A stretch of 64,000 nucleotides of DNA from Rotaria macrura (lineage: Eukaryota; Rotifera; Eurotatoria; Philodinida; Philodinidae), in assembly GCA_900239685.1 (NCBI GenBank), contig OENT01000332.1:62001-126000 (forward strand), in the 5' to 3' direction. Made by a program: the position numbers and the translations under genes. Shown here one piece after another: positions 24,697-37,521 of this stretch (its first letter is position 1; the number at the start of each line of letters is the position of its first letter). The notes below the pieces were generated by a model that was not told the DNA's origin, searched no databases, and worked only from the letters and a program-made list of their open reading frames with translations.

Positions 24697-27600
24697 TCAT
24701 ATTATCTTCAAGTCCTTTTCGATGATCATCAATGTAGACGATGGAATTGATGATTGCTAAAAACAAAATGTGTTAGGTGTAAAAAGAAACAATATCATTT
24801 TCAAATTACTTGAGTACGTGACATAGAATGTACATGTCGTTTGAGATCATAACATAGTTCTGGTATTGTCAGTAAGATATGTTCAAGTTGTAAAGGTGGT
24901 AATTGTAGAAGTATCGGAAATGAATATGGTCGAGTTTTTTCACAACATTTTATAAAACCATCCCATATTCGAGGTTGTTTCCATGCCTAAAAATACAGCT
25001 CAATTAATAAATATACTATTTACAATTGGCACTGTCACACGAGTAAAGTTTAAATGCAAGTAGAATATTTACTGTACTAATATGAAAAGCTTAACATCTG
25101 GTATGTCTTACTATCTTGAAATTGAATTCAGCTATATGATAGCTCTGTGTGTGTGTATATATATTCAACGATTGAAACGTTTAAGTTGATTATCATGACT
25201 CACCTGTTTAGTTATAAGTCGTTGTAAAATAGTCATAATAAAATTGATCATTTTAGGATACAGACTAAATGTTTGTAAAACTGTTCGCATAAATAATATA
25301 GGAAGTGGAATTAGTTCAACGAGTTGTTCTAGAACAATAGCAAGAATATCAGGAGTATAAATGGAACGTTCATTAAAACAAATTGATGTAGCTAGAAGAA
25401 AATCATCGCTTAAATGAGAACAAAAGTCAATACTGATGAAGAATTCTACCTTGCATTATTGTTTTTAATTCACATCGTTCGAGTGGAATTCGATGAAGAG
25501 CAATTAACAAATCAGATGGTAAGATTAAACATGTCGGCGAAACTCGACATGAATCTAGTAAAGAAATGAAATTCTATCAGATCATTTCGTTTGAGTCTAA
25601 TATACATTAATATATGTTCATCTTATAGAATGCCTGAATATTTTTATAGAAAGAAAAAAAAAAACTTTCCACTATATTCAACGTACTATTTAAGCCCAAA
25701 AGTCGATTAAAAACTTCTTTGACTACTGTTGGCGACAATTGTATAAACTTTGGTAATTCATTGATAATTTCACACTAGAAAACGATGTTTAATTATGACC
25801 GGAATAAAAAAATGTGGAAACTTCGGACTTATGTCCGAGAGTTATGTGTACTTCAAAAAGTGAATGAGACAAATCAGTCATCCTAGAAAGTGTGCACGGG
25901 TGAAGTATCTTGGTAAACCTTTTTGGGAAACTCCAAAACTACTGATCATCTCAGACATATCTAGGCAATTTAGTTTCTAGATGCAGTTTTTGTGCATTTG
26001 AGACCTTTTTGCAGCCAATGTTTTGTTAGAAAGCTGCAATTTAGTTCAAAACTAATATCAGATTCGGAATCAGCGTTAAAAACTGAGTCGATTTATATAC
26101 GTTGTGGATAATTTTGAGAAAAAAGTTTTTTTTGAAAAAATCCCTGTATCCCACCTCAGGGATTGCTTGGTGAAAAATGACAATTTTTTCGATAACTCAA
26201 CCATTTCTTGCCGGATCCTTCTCATCTTCGAACTCGACCGAGATATTGATGAGACAATTCTGTGCACAAAATTTCAACTCAATCGAATGTAATTGTGAAG
26301 AGTTATCGAATAAACGGACGGCCGGCCGGACGGACACACTGACCGATTTTAGTAGTGTACTCACTTTTTGAGTACACAAAAAGAATAACTTACTTGTTTC
26401 AAGCCAGTCAATATCGGAATTAGTAGACGAACATTTGATACACGTGTTTGATATAAATCTCGGATATTTTCAACAATTTCTTGTGATGGCGGCACTAAGC
26501 GAGAGAAAATAGAATTGTGAACGAGATCAAATTTGTCGATCTTACTTTGATGAGTAAGAATATCAATAATGCGAGTTATCAATGATTCTGAGCCTTGAGG
26601 ACAGGATTTTATTAGTTTCAATAGTTCTGGACTAGACATACCCATTTCACGTATCTGTGTAATATAATTATCGAATTATTGCAATAGAAGAAAACGATAA
26701 ACTTACGGGACTTTCTAAAATTTGAAGAATTACTCGTTTAATATCTTTTTCTAATACTGTATAAATATTGGCTAATCTATTGATAACAGTAGAGAAACAG
26801 TGACTATGAACTACAAGAAAAAATGTTTTTACGGTTCAATTAGATAATGCTTCGATGTAATTAAACTAAGATATAATGAAAGACAAAGACGAATCGATTC
26901 TTCTGTCCAAATATTTCTTGATACTAATTTTAATGACTGTTTATCATCGTCGTAAAATAATATTTCTGGTGGTCGTACGGATCGTAGATGTTCCAAACAT
27001 TGCAATGTATATTCCTAGAAAAAAAAACAAATTTCTTCTATATCATATGAAACTAACAATAGAACACAATTTCTACTTCGATATGATGTTGATATTCTTT
27101 TTTCTCATGTAAATTTTTTACAATCTGTATAGCATTAGTTCGAATATTCACATTCTCATTATGAGTATGTTTGAGTAATATATCTAAACATTTTCCACGT
27201 ATCAAGATTCGACGACAAATTAGATTACGTAATATATTCATGCCAACAACACAACGATTCTATGATGATTAATAAAATAACTAATTTTATTATTGAAAAT
27301 AAAACTAAAACATTTTCGTCTACTTCATTTTGACAATATTTCTTGAGAATAAACAATGCATTGTCTGTGATTAATGGTGCATGCATGAATAAATTAGAGA
27401 AAAGACTGAAATAAAAAACACAAGGATTAGAATAATCATTGAATAATTTAGATATGATTTACTCGTCATATTCATGTTGTAAGTATTCAAGAATTTGACA
27501 TAGTATGTTATCATATTTCGTAAAATCTTTTGTTTTATTCGATTCTAATTTTGTTAAATAACCGTTAGCATTAACATATTCTTGATAGAGCCATATCAAT

Positions 27601-30600
27601 ACAAGATCATATTGTTTATGAATATTAGCAAATAGATAATCTTCATAAACTAATATTAAAATATATTGAGTAATCTGACAAATAAAAAGAAGTCTAAATC
27701 GACTAATCTTACCATGATGCAAACTTTGTTCGAATAAACATAATAATGAAGTGATTAGTTTTTGTCTTATATGATCAACACCAGTTCTTGCACAAATATC
27801 TATGTAAAAAATCGTTTTTATTATCGATAGAAACACGCAAATGCCGAATAAAAACAAACAAACCATCAGCATGAAGTATTCGACGAAATGAATCTGCTGA
27901 CATACGCTGAATTTCATTGTATTCAAGTGGTTTGATTGAATGAGATAATTTGAATGGTTTGATTTTTTTCTTTTCAATGTTTGACATTTTTGGAAAGTCG
28001 ATAGATGTTGATGGAAATGTATTCGATGATCTCATCAGTGATAAACCATCGTTTTGAATATTTATGATATCAGCCATAACTTTTTCTTCTCGAATATCTT
28101 TGTCGACATGTAGTTCCATATGCTATAATAAAAATCCGATGTAAACATTTCTTTTTGTGTACTCAAAAAGTGAGTACACTCTACAATCGGTCAGTGTGTC
28201 CGGCCGTTGACTCTTTACGAATACATTCGATTGAGCTGAAATTTTGTGCACAGAATTGTCTGATGAATATCTCGGTCGAGTTCGAAGATGAGACGGATCC
28301 GGCAAGAAATGGTTGAGTTATCGAAAAAATTGTCATTTTTCACCAAGCAATCCCTGAGGTGGGGTAAAGGGATTTTTTCAAAAACAAACTTTTTTCTCAG
28401 AATTATCCACAACGTATGTAAATCGACTCAGTTTTTAACGCTGATTCCGAATCTGATATTAGTTTTGAACCAAATCGCAGCTTTCTAACAAAACATTGGC
28501 TGCAAAAAGGTCTCAAATGCACAAAAACTGCATCTAGAAACAAAATTGTCTAGATATGTCTGAGATGGTTTACCAAGATACTTCATCCGTGCACACATTC
28601 TAGAATGACTGATTTGTCTCATTCACTTTTTGAAGTACACATAACTCTCGGACATAAGTCCGAAGTTTTCACATTTATTTTTTTCTCAAGTCAAAGGTCT
28701 TCGAGACATTTAATTGATCATGTTAAGCTCTGATGCTGTTCAAGTTTTTCTTCGTTTTAATTTTTCAGGAAGAACGAATTTAGTCATCATAATTCTTTCA
28801 GAAGGATCTGTACACATATCCTCTATGAAGAAACTTCAAGCCTTAGAGATTATGCCCTAGCAGCATACTAAAACAACACATCGAATAGTACAGTAGAGTC
28901 AATTGATTTCTTTCAGTCATTTTTTCGTGTGTAATTACTTTCTCAGATTTTATAAGTTCATAGCCAGTTTGTGTTAATTGTGTACTAAGTAAACGTGCTA
29001 AATATTCGATATGAGTTGAACTTCCAGCCTCTGCTACAGATATATATGTTGATGGAAACGATGGAGGCATCTGTTCTGGTAACGAGTGCATTGATACAAT
29101 GACTAGATCGATTACATTTTTCATTGATAATTTTGTTATAAGATCAGTAGTTGTTGCATTAACGTTTTTGTCATGTTGACGATGAATTTGTATGTTTAAG
29201 TAATTTGTATCATTTGATAGGTTTTCGTTTTTTATTAAATCCTTACTTGCATCATCCTATGAAATAAGTGATACAAACGAGAATACCTCTGTATATGTAT
29301 CGAAAGAAATGAATTTCATTAACATACATTAAAATATTTTGATTTTTTCGTATTTTTATAATTATTTGAAATAGATTTTCGTTTCGATTCTGGTATTAAT
29401 TTTGGTAAATACTTGAGAATCTATAATAAACAATATTGTTACAGTGAACTAGAAAAGAAAAAGCATACTTCGTCTTGTGTCGAACCCATATTAATGAGTA
29501 ATGTTTTCATTTGTGATTGAACATTGTGAGGTACTGAATATTTCAGAAGATTCAATAATTTTGTTTTGATTAGTTTTCGTAAATTATCAGTTTGTGAATC
29601 GACATCAGTTGAAGATAGATTAATATTCAATACTTCAAATGTTTGTAGAATTCGATTTATATGAACTGTTCGTTGTCGAGCAATATTTGCTATAGTTTCT
29701 ATTGCTGCAATTAGATTGACACTGAAATAATGAATAAATGACAATAAAAGTAATTTGATTCATTATACCTCGATAAATATTTAGAAGTAGAAAATTCAAG
29801 TAGTTTTTCAATCATGTCATTTTCTTCTTGTTCATCTCGAATTCGACATACATGCTTATGATCATTTGATATCACATCTATAGACAATGTTTGTTCATCT
29901 GACGGTAAAGTAAGTATCAACATTTCAATGAATTTAATAACTATTGTACAAAGTCTAGAATAAATCAATATAGAACATAAGTCACAATTCAAATCACTAA
30001 CCGATCATCAGTTGACATAAGTATAGATATAATATGATTTTTTATATCTGTCATACATTGCCACATACGATATATATGTTCATTGATATATTGACTTTTC
30101 GATAACCACTGAATAGAGACATGATTTATTATTGTTTAGATTTTGAGATGTATTCTTACTATTAAAGTCGTTCTATAAATTGAAATCATACTTTGAATCA
30201 GTTTCTTTTGTACAACTATATTATCATCATACATCAACAAACGAATCGAATCGATAACTTTCATGATAAGTTTCGGATCATATTGACTATAATTTAGAAA
30301 AGATAAATGAATCTATCGAATATTCAAATAATGTTCTATGTTTGCCTGACCAAACTTGTTCGATAAATAATATAATTGTTTTTCTCACTTCTGGACTTTT
30401 ATCAGTTTGAAAATTTAAAACTTCCTACGATGAAAATTCAAATAATAGAACGTATAAGATTCATATTAGATATTTAAATATACTTCAAGAAAATGATCTA
30501 ATTGATCGGGATCTTTTCGTAATATTAGTTCTTGAACATGTCGAAGATGTTGAACACGTGTACTATCTTTGCCATATATTGATGCTTGATTAAGTAGATT

Positions 30601-31208
30601 GACTATCTATAACAAAAAAAAAAGAAGAGAAAAGAAAAATAGCTTTCTAAATAATATTGAAATACATTTGATAATGAGTTTAAACAACTCAGCAAAATGT
30701 TTCACTAGTCTAGACGAAATCGAAGATAATTTTATAGTGCAAAACATGTGACGAAAATCTTCTGTGGAGTTGAATAATTAAATCCAAAAAATTTCAATAG
30801 AACATCTTTTATTCTGTACGACATAATGGCTCATTCTTACAATTCTAAAGGATTAGACTAGCAGCGAGTCGATTAGAAATCTGTATCCCCGATCAGTAAC
30901 AACAACCATATTTTATTGCACTGACAGATTTTCTCTACATGTCTTTTATATTTCTAAAAGTTGTGTCGAGTCAATCGAAGAGTACCATCGTTTTATTATG
31001 TATGAATTATTAGTTCTCATATAAAATTTTAGATCAGTACATCTTACAGATTTACATAGCGACATTAAAAATTGAGAAAAAAGGTGAACTATGGTTCGTT
31101 TAAATGAGAAGTATTCTTAAGACATAAATAACTAGAAGAGATTTTTCATAAAATTTATTAAAGATTTGGATGAATTCTAATTACCTTTTCTTGTATATTA
31201 TCTGACAT
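24697..31208 (-). CDS. SYMPK: Symplekin, scaffold of mRNA 3'-end processing
   Basis: A many-exon gene starting at ATG 31208 (exon 1, MSDNIQEK, 31208-31185). It ends at TGA 24697 after [17 protein letters not shown]. Exon 2 from 30606 gives [13 protein letters not shown] and [17 protein letters not shown], matching the human N-terminal HEAT region. Later exons match in order: an [12 protein letters not shown] repeat (~29.7 kb), [17 protein letters not shown] (~29.1 kb), the [22 protein letters not shown] block (~27.9 kb), [19 protein letters not shown] and [15 protein letters not shown] (~26.5 kb). Symplekin scaffolds CPSF and the histone pre-mRNA cleavage complex in the nucleus. Two introns carry opposite copies of one repeat (25810-26383 and 28151-28676), and intron 1 is ~0.58 kb; other introns are short. 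I did not verify every junction. Confidence 0.92.
25810..26383 (+). mobile_element. Non-autonomous inverted-repeat element, copy A (symplekin intron)
   Basis: Copy A runs from AAATGTGGAAACTTCGGAC to the hairpin GTGTACTCACTTTTTGAGTACAC and matches the reverse complement of copy B at 28151-28676 almost throughout. Its ends carry an inverted repeat of about 20 bp, TGTGTACTTCAAAAAGTGAA on the left against TGTGTACTCAAAAAGTGAG from the right. It contains about 35 bp (around TTTTTGGGAAACTCC) that copy B lacks. It encodes no plausible protein. It lies wholly inside a symplekin intron, close to the splice site of the exon at about 26.39 kb. Confidence 0.8.
28151..28676 (-). mobile_element. Non-autonomous inverted-repeat element, copy B (symplekin intron)
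   Basis: The second copy of the element at 25810-26383, in the opposite orientation, inside another symplekin intron. It begins with CTTTTTGTGTACTCAAAAAG and ends with CCGAAGTTTTCACATTT. Identity with copy A is high by eye, with scattered substitutions and one ~35-bp length difference. The two copies are ~1.8 kb apart and lie in the same primary transcript. Confidence 0.8.
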
Positions 31209-31276
31209 GTTTTACACTGTAACATTCAATGATCATAATCTAAAACAAGACAAAAAAAAAACAACAAACTTGCTGT

Positions 31277-31735
31277 TTATACAGTCAATGTTTCTGTTGA
31301 AGAAAGTTCTGCTTGTTCATAACGTAGTTCTTCCAAAACTTCATTGATACTGTCAATAAGTTCAAATAGTTTTTCATTGATATTTTCGGATAGATCATTT
31401 TTCTTTTCAATTTTTGCCACAAACATTTCATTTGTTAGTTGAAGTTTTTTCTTTTCGTAATCTTGTAATTTTTCTATATGTTTTAAAATAGTTTTATGAT
31501 TTTCTAAACGCTTTTTTATAAGTAGTATTTCTTCCGATATTCTAGCAAATATCATTGTGATGTCGGAAAGAAAATTTTGAAATCCCGGAAAATTATGTGT
31601 ATTTAAAAACATGGCTTGTGCGTCATGAAGATGTTGATATGTAAGACAACGTTGTGATTGAAGACGAAATAGTGTTGGTAGAAGATCATTTATGTGGCAT
31701 TCATTTATATTGATATCATTTTCGATTTTCTCCAT
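31277..31735 (-). CDS. REX1-B domain protein (REX1BD-like)
   Basis: A single exon of 152 residues, ATG 31735, with a TAG just upstream in frame. The region DLLPTLFRLQSQRCLTYQ followed by FPGFQNFLSDITMIFARIS, then LQDYEKKKLQLT, matches the REX1-B family pattern (R-FL-LQ-QR--TY-, H-VT--F---S-EV, QE-EKLKLT). The rest is helical and probably coiled coil. The family is named after a Chlamydomonas DNA-repair locus; the animal function is little known, so a repair role here is inference. It lies 68 bp upstream of the symplekin start and ~100 bp downstream of CWC15, all on the minus strand. The alternative is an unrelated small coiled-coil protein. Confidence 0.65.
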   Translation of the reverse strand: MEKIENDININECHINDLLPTLFRLQSQRCLTYQHLHDAQAMFLNTHNFPGFQNFLSDITMIFARISEEILLIKKRLENHKTILKHIEKLQDYEKKKLQLTNEMFVAKIEKKNDLSENINEKLFELIDSINEVLEELRYEQAELSSTETLTV

Positions 31736-31836
31736 CTAGAATACAAATACAAGCGTATAGAAGAAATTGCTCGTGCTTTTTTTTTTTTAATTATTATACA
31801 ACGACAATAGAAGACAAAAAGAAAACAAACAAATCT

Positions 31837-32770
31837 TTATTTAATATATTTGTCCATGAAACGTCGATGAAAGTCACTACGAAGACTATCATTGACAAAT
31901 TGCGCAACACGTTTTTCTCCTGTTAAACTATCGGCTTTTGCACAATTCTTAAAAACTACATCGTCATCCCAACGACGTTTAACTCGAAACTCAGCATTTC
32001 CAGTTGGTGTTGCAGTTTTCGTACCAGGATTTAACAATGGATTACCTTTGAGAATATTTTCCGTACGAATTTTCTCCTCTTCTATACGTTTTTGTTGTTC
32101 AAGTCGTGCTGCTTCAGCTGCACGTTCTTTTTTTATACGAGCTAACTCAGCCATAAGTTCTGCTGTATCATCTTCTTCGTCGTCGTCGTCGTCATCATCA
32201 TCATCTTCTTCTTCATCATTATTCATTGAACGATTTGGTTGTGTGATCTTATTAAATTTTGATTGCTGTTGATGTGATGTTGTTTCTTCATCGGATGATG
32301 ATTCATCTAGAGGATCACTAAATTAAAAAAGAAAAGCACGAAACGAACTAATGGATTAATCGATGTAATTGTCTGACATCATACTCAGCATCAATATTTG
32401 TTTCTGTATGAGTTATGGAAGGTTTAGAACGACTACTACTAGTTGTTCCACCAGATGTAATACGTTTAGTATCAGATGAAGATCGTTGTGATTGCTGTTT
32501 ATCCCGAACATTTCGTTCGCGTTCTTCAAGTTCTCGACGTGTAACTTCACGATCTCGGACTCGTAATTCTTCTTGTGTATGTTGTCCTTTTTCACGATAT
32601 TTCAATGTTTTGTTTGCTGGCATATCACGTGCCGAATATTGCTTTGACATGCCACTAAGATTGGCCTCTCCTCGAGAAGTACCACCAACTAGAGAAAAAA
32701 ACACAGGTTGTTTTTTTTTAATACGAATCAATCAATACTCACCAGCCGGTTGAAATGCATTTGTTGCCAT
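31837..32770 (-). CDS. CWC15: Spliceosome-associated protein CWC15
   Basis: Three exons: 32770-32743, 32688-32385 and 32317-31837, giving 270 residues. The N-terminus [17 protein letters not shown] with [15 protein letters not shown] sequence and the C-terminus [14 protein letters not shown] ... [16 protein letters not shown] match the Cwf15/Cwc15 family closely. The middle has a basic RRELEERER block, an acidic run of nine Asp among Glu (CGTCGTC codon-repeat DNA near 32180), and a coiled segment [22 protein letters not shown]15 joins the Prp19/NTC-related part of the activated spliceosome. Exon 1 is only 28 bases. The gene is divergent from neuralized, with 534 bp between start codons. Confidence 0.95.
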
Positions 32771-33304
32771 ACTTGCAATAACACGAAATCTAAAATATCA
32801 ATTAAGAATTTCAGTTAGACAAGTTAGTTGTTCGTAACGTTAAATATAATTCATATCAATGCATTTTTTTTCTTTCAAGATAAGATTCTGGCATACGTAT
32901 TCAGCTATACACTATACACACAATGAAATCGTAGATATGTTTTGTGTGTTGGAACTAAGTTACAATACTACTGTATACATACACATATCATTCTTTGGAG
33001 AACATGATATCCAATCGAAGATAACATTTAAATATTGTTTTCAAAATTTTATCTGTATTAATTGAAAATTTAAAATCAAATATATTTAATTTAAACTTAA
33101 AATAAAATATTTACCTTTTCAAACATATTCTAGAGGTCAGCATATGTAAGAATGAAAGCGAATGGTTATACAAAAATATTCCTAGTAGTAATAGATATGA
33201 TTCTTTGAAATATTTCCGAAGGAAGAGTGAAAACTCTTTTCTTAATTAAAGATATGTTTTGTGGTCTAGTATTTTAATTTTAAAAAATTTTTGCTCTTCA
33301 GACA
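32771..33304. promoter_or_regulatory. Shared intergenic region between divergent CWC15 and neuralized
   Basis: The 534 bp between the two start codons must hold the 5' ends of both genes. It is AT-rich and contains no recognisable exon. I see no definite core-promoter motif and do not place transcription starts. Confidence 0.35.
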
Positions 33305-35704
33305 ATGGCTCAAGTAATAACAACAACAACAAATAATGATCTTACAGCACCAGCATTTTGCTTTCATAAATCGACATTTGGACAAAATATAAGATTAGAA
33401 AATAATGCATCAAAAGCTGTTCGACATACATCATTCGATCATGGTGCGTCTATCTGTTTTATTCTGAATTACATTTAGTTTCTTTATTGATTTATACTTT
33501 TGTTCGATTCTAGGTATTACATTTACAGATAAACCCGTCAATATCAATGAACGTATACATATAAAAATTGTTGAGGTTGATGAAACTCGTCAATGGTGTG
33601 GTTCATTAGCTATAGGTAAAAATTGATTACATTGTAAGAGAAAGAAAAATTTCAAAATAAATATATGTATCTTAGGATTTACTCAAGTCGATCCGAATTC
33701 AATTCGACAAGAAGATTTACCTAAATCAGCTTTGCCAAATTTCAGTCCAACAAATAGATTTTCTTACGTTAAACGTCTGTATGAAACATTGACAAAACAA
33801 CTTTGTATTATTTTTTATTATAATCCCGAGTATGTGATGAATTCTTATAAGTGTTGTTGAATATGGATTCGTTTTATTTACTTTTTCTATCTACACTATT
33901 TCATTTAGTGGAGCCTATTTTATTCTTGATGGCAAAGAACAAGACATATCGAAAAATATTGATATAAAAAAACCTCTATGGGCTGTTATTGATATATACG
34001 GCAATGTAAAAGGTAATTATCATCATCATTAGTGGATATATTTTCATTCGATCGTAAAATTCAAGAATTTATTCAGCTACATGTACATATAATTGTTGTT
34101 CTACTACAAGAACCTTTTCTTGAATTTCAAAGTACTAAATCATTTTAAAATGCTTCCCATTCTTTTAGGTATGTTTTAAATGTATGTAAAAAAGTTCTCC
34201 TTCATTCATTTCACTCATATTCGCCGAATTTTACTGATAGAATTATCTAATTACATATGAATCTCATAATCCTGTGTGTTTTTTTTCTCCCAACAGATAC
34301 GTGGCGAAGTAGATTAAACGAACTATTTTGTAAAAATGAAAACCAATCGACAAGATTCTACTTCAGATAATGCATGGTCTAGATGATGTAGCACGAATCA
34401 AAAAGATTTGGTGACGATAGCAACATAATTCCGAAAATATCTACGTAAAACATTTTCCGTTGTCGTCTTACAATTTTATATGTAATAAGAATGGATAATA
34501 TTCAAAAAAGAACAAATCATTCTATTTACATCTTTAAATGTAATCTATAGCTATAATCAATCCAATTAGAAAACTTAAAAATCTTATTGTGATACAGCTG
34601 ATGAAGTAACTCTTCTCTGATACATGAGCTTCATTATCTATTCTTTTGTTTTAAAATATTTTTATTCTAATAGCATTTATTCGCATATTTTTTTCTCTAG
34701 CTGTCACTTTTACAACTCCACCAAAGACAACCGACGATGGAAAATCATTATTTGCTAAATATCCACAAAAACCAGATAAACTACCAATTCTTTATTTTAC
34801 TCAATTGAAATATGAAGATTTTCAACCAATTACATTCAGTAATGTTCATGGTCCTGAACTAGAATTGTATTGTGAATATAAAGTTGCATTACGTAAACGT
34901 ATGTATTTAATATTAACAATACAACATATTAAATTTTCTATATATATATATATATATATGAAACAGGTGTTCAAAAATTAGTTCGACCTTACTTATTCAT
35001 CAATTTTCCTCTTGCACCTGGTGATGAATTATATATACGTATTTTATCTATTGATGCAAATTATCGAACACCGTAAATAATTGTATCCTATTCTATTGAT
35101 TACTCATTTCTTTTTTATTTCTATATAAAATAAAAGAGGAATATTTGGCTTTACAAATGTTCGTCCATCTAAATTTGCCGATAAACTAGAAACATTGCCA
35201 ATAGATCCAGCTGCATTAGTCGATCGCAAAGAATATTGGCTCTTACGTGAAGAACCATTCGATGATACTCTTAGTGAATTAGATGAATATCGAATATTAT
35301 TCGATAAAACAAGTGGAGAAATATTACTACATCGAAATAATGATACAACATCACAACCACGTATATTAACATTTGCAGATCTCAATGAAACATTCTATCC
35401 ATTTTTATTCTTAAATGGTCGTATAACAGCTCTATCTGTATTCGGTTTAATTGCACCAAATGTTAGTTTAGTTGACACAAATATTAATATGAATGCAACT
35501 AATCGAACAGATGGTTCAGTCGAAGACGATGATTCTGATCGTTGTACAATATGCTACGATGTTAAAGCAACGTGTGTACTCATACCATGTGGTCACATGA
35601 TTTTCTGTTCGAAGTGTAAAGTTGATTACGAAATTAGATCAACGAAAACTTGTCCTAAATGTCGAGCAGCATACGAACAAGCAATCGAAATCGAAGTTGA
35701 TTGA
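33305..35704 (+). CDS. NEURL1: Neuralized-type E3 ubiquitin ligase (two NHR domains plus RING)
   Basis: Seven exons: 33305-33443, 33514-33615, 33676-33829, 33909-34012, 34701-34898, 34967-35072 and 35137-35704, in frame for 456 residues. Residues ~17-160 form a first neuralized homology repeat (FHKSTFGQNIRL, WCGSLAIGFTQVDP, FILDGKE). A more divergent second one follows (ELELYCEYKVALRK, GIFGFTNVRPSKF). The C-terminus is a C3HC4 RING: CTIC, then CVLIPCGHMIFCSKC, then CPKC, ending EIEVD. Neuralized proteins ubiquitinate Notch ligands and other membrane targets and drive their endocytosis (established). At 456 aa it is shorter than fly Neur or human NEURL1. Introns are 57-80 bp except the fourth (688 bp), in which I found no exon. 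An AT microsatellite sits in the intron before exon 6. The symbol names the family, not a proven orthologue. Confidence 0.9.
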
Positions 35705-37090
35705 CAGAATATCGAATTTGTCTTTTCTTTTTATTTGTTTCTTTTTTGTTAAATTATTACTGTGAAACAAGTTATTTTGCAAATCATCTTTTGTTCTTGA
35801 TATAAAAACAAAATCGATGTAGTCAACTTCTAACAGAGCATGTAAACATGCGTGGTGTGTGCAAGTCACTTTTCTTTTATTATCAAGAAATAAAGCTATT
35901 GAATACAAATACGAAATAGAAGATTTAAATTATTGATTACTTTAGGATAGCATAGTAATCAAGAATGAACTTTCATCTAAACATGATTAAGAAAACAGAT
36001 ATTCAAATAGGATTTTTCTGTCATCGGCTAAATGTAGACTAGCGATGATTCTTGTGATGTGAGAAAGTAGATGCTCACGTGTGATGAGATTCAATCGAAT
36101 TCGATCAGGAAGAAAACCAGCATTTTCTTTTTGCTAAAAGACTTTGTACCTGTCTCAAGTCTTTAATTCTATGAGAAGAAAATGTAATAAATTTAATTGT
36201 TTGAAAACGCAATTTGTATCATAGCAATTATGAACCATCTGTGTTTTTTTTAATGAGTGTTCGTAGGTTTAGAATATAGCATTATCTTCTTTTTTTGTTA
36301 TTTCCTGTTGGCAATTACTTAAATTTTCCAGAAAAATTACTTTCGAAATTGAACTATAACTGGAGATTTAATTTATGTATAAGAACGAATATTATTCTTA
36401 AAAAAAGATCATACATCATAGGCAGTGATTATAATCGAACTTTGTCATGAAAGTTCTCGCATCGTTTCTAATACTTGACAGCATAAACCGAATATGAATC
36501 ACCGTATCACTTAGAATACATAACTCATACATGTCGTCGTTGGATCGATTGGTAATTATGCAAACAACAAGAAAAGCGGGAATTGTTCTCCTGCAATAAG
36601 AATTGAAGCACAAGTGAATCTTAACTTTCTATCAATGTAAATGTTGAACATTGTATTTCATGACTTATATTTATTTGATGTAATTAATGGTTTTTTATGA
36701 TTTCGATGCTTTCTTTCTTTTTGTATAATTCATTCCCGTTGTACCATTTGTTTTTTTTTCTTTTTCGATTAAATCCAAGAATGATTATTCATACTTGTAT
36801 GTATATATATATAGTTAAGTTCAAAATAACTGTACTTCTCTATTTTCTGAAAACGAAATATTTGTGTTAGTTGAATACTAATCGATTCACTAGATAATGG
36901 TCAAATATTGAAATCTTAATTTAATTGAATTCAAAAATAAAAACTCGTAGGTATTAATATTCAAGTGTTGTTTTGAAATGCATATATGACTTTTTTTGAT
37001 GATGGGATAGATTAAATAAAAGTTTGTTTTCTTATTTTATAAATTTATATTTTCTATGAAAAACAAAAAAAAAACAGAATCATTCTTGTT
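35705..37090. other. Gene-free stretch downstream of neuralized
   Basis: About 1.4 kb of AT-rich DNA with T-runs and no supportable exon. It should hold the 3' ends of neuralized and of the small minus-strand gene at 37.1 kb, which converge here. Confidence 0.45.
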
Positions 37091-37345
37091 TCAATAAATA
37101 AACATAATTGTTGTCAAACAGACACAATGAAGAAACTCTTTTGTCATTTCTTTTCTATGTCCACTTGATGTTTGATAATCATAATAATCATAGTAGTCAC
37201 TATAATGATCCATTGACATATCTGCATTTATATTTTGATCGATCATTGAATTTATTGTCGATTTTCGATAACCACGTAGCTCGTATGTATTACACAGTAA
37301 AATAAGTACGCCAAGAAAAGTTAATACGATGAATTTGCTAAGCAT
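37091..37345 (-). CDS. Small putative secreted protein, Tyr/Asp-rich
   Basis: An 84-residue open frame. It begins with a classic signal peptide: MLSKFIVLTFLGVLILLCNTYE (charged n-region, a ~14-residue hydrophobic core, then a polar end). The mature part is short and includes DHYSDYYDYYDYQ, a Tyr/Asp-rich patch, and a basic GHRKEM segment. The last ~15 residues (LHCVCLTTIMFIY) are hydrophobic and may not be real coding sequence if an intron or an earlier end exists. I do not recognise the family. It lies 176 bp downstream of the unknown 350-aa gene on the same strand. Confidence 0.35.
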   Translation of the reverse strand: MLSKFIVLTFLGVLILLCNTYELRGYRKSTINSMIDQNINADMSMDHYSDYYDYYDYQTSSGHRKEMTKEFLHCVCLTTIMFIY

Positions 37346-37521
37346 TTAGTTCAAGGTTTTTAAAAAATAGACAAATATGCATTTAAGAATTTCTCTTCTA
37401 TTAACGTCTTCTTTTCCTTCGTAAATAACAACAAGCATTGATGCATGAAAAACAACATGAAGAAGAAAAAAAAGAACGAAAACAAAAATTAAAAAAAAAA
37501 AGGATACCTGACAAAATCTAA

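Noticed and set aside
26076..26379. Open frames inside the symplekin intron elements (also 28123-28488)
   Set aside because: They fall wholly inside the non-coding repeat, appear on both strands and are mirrored in the second copy. No transposase motif is present.
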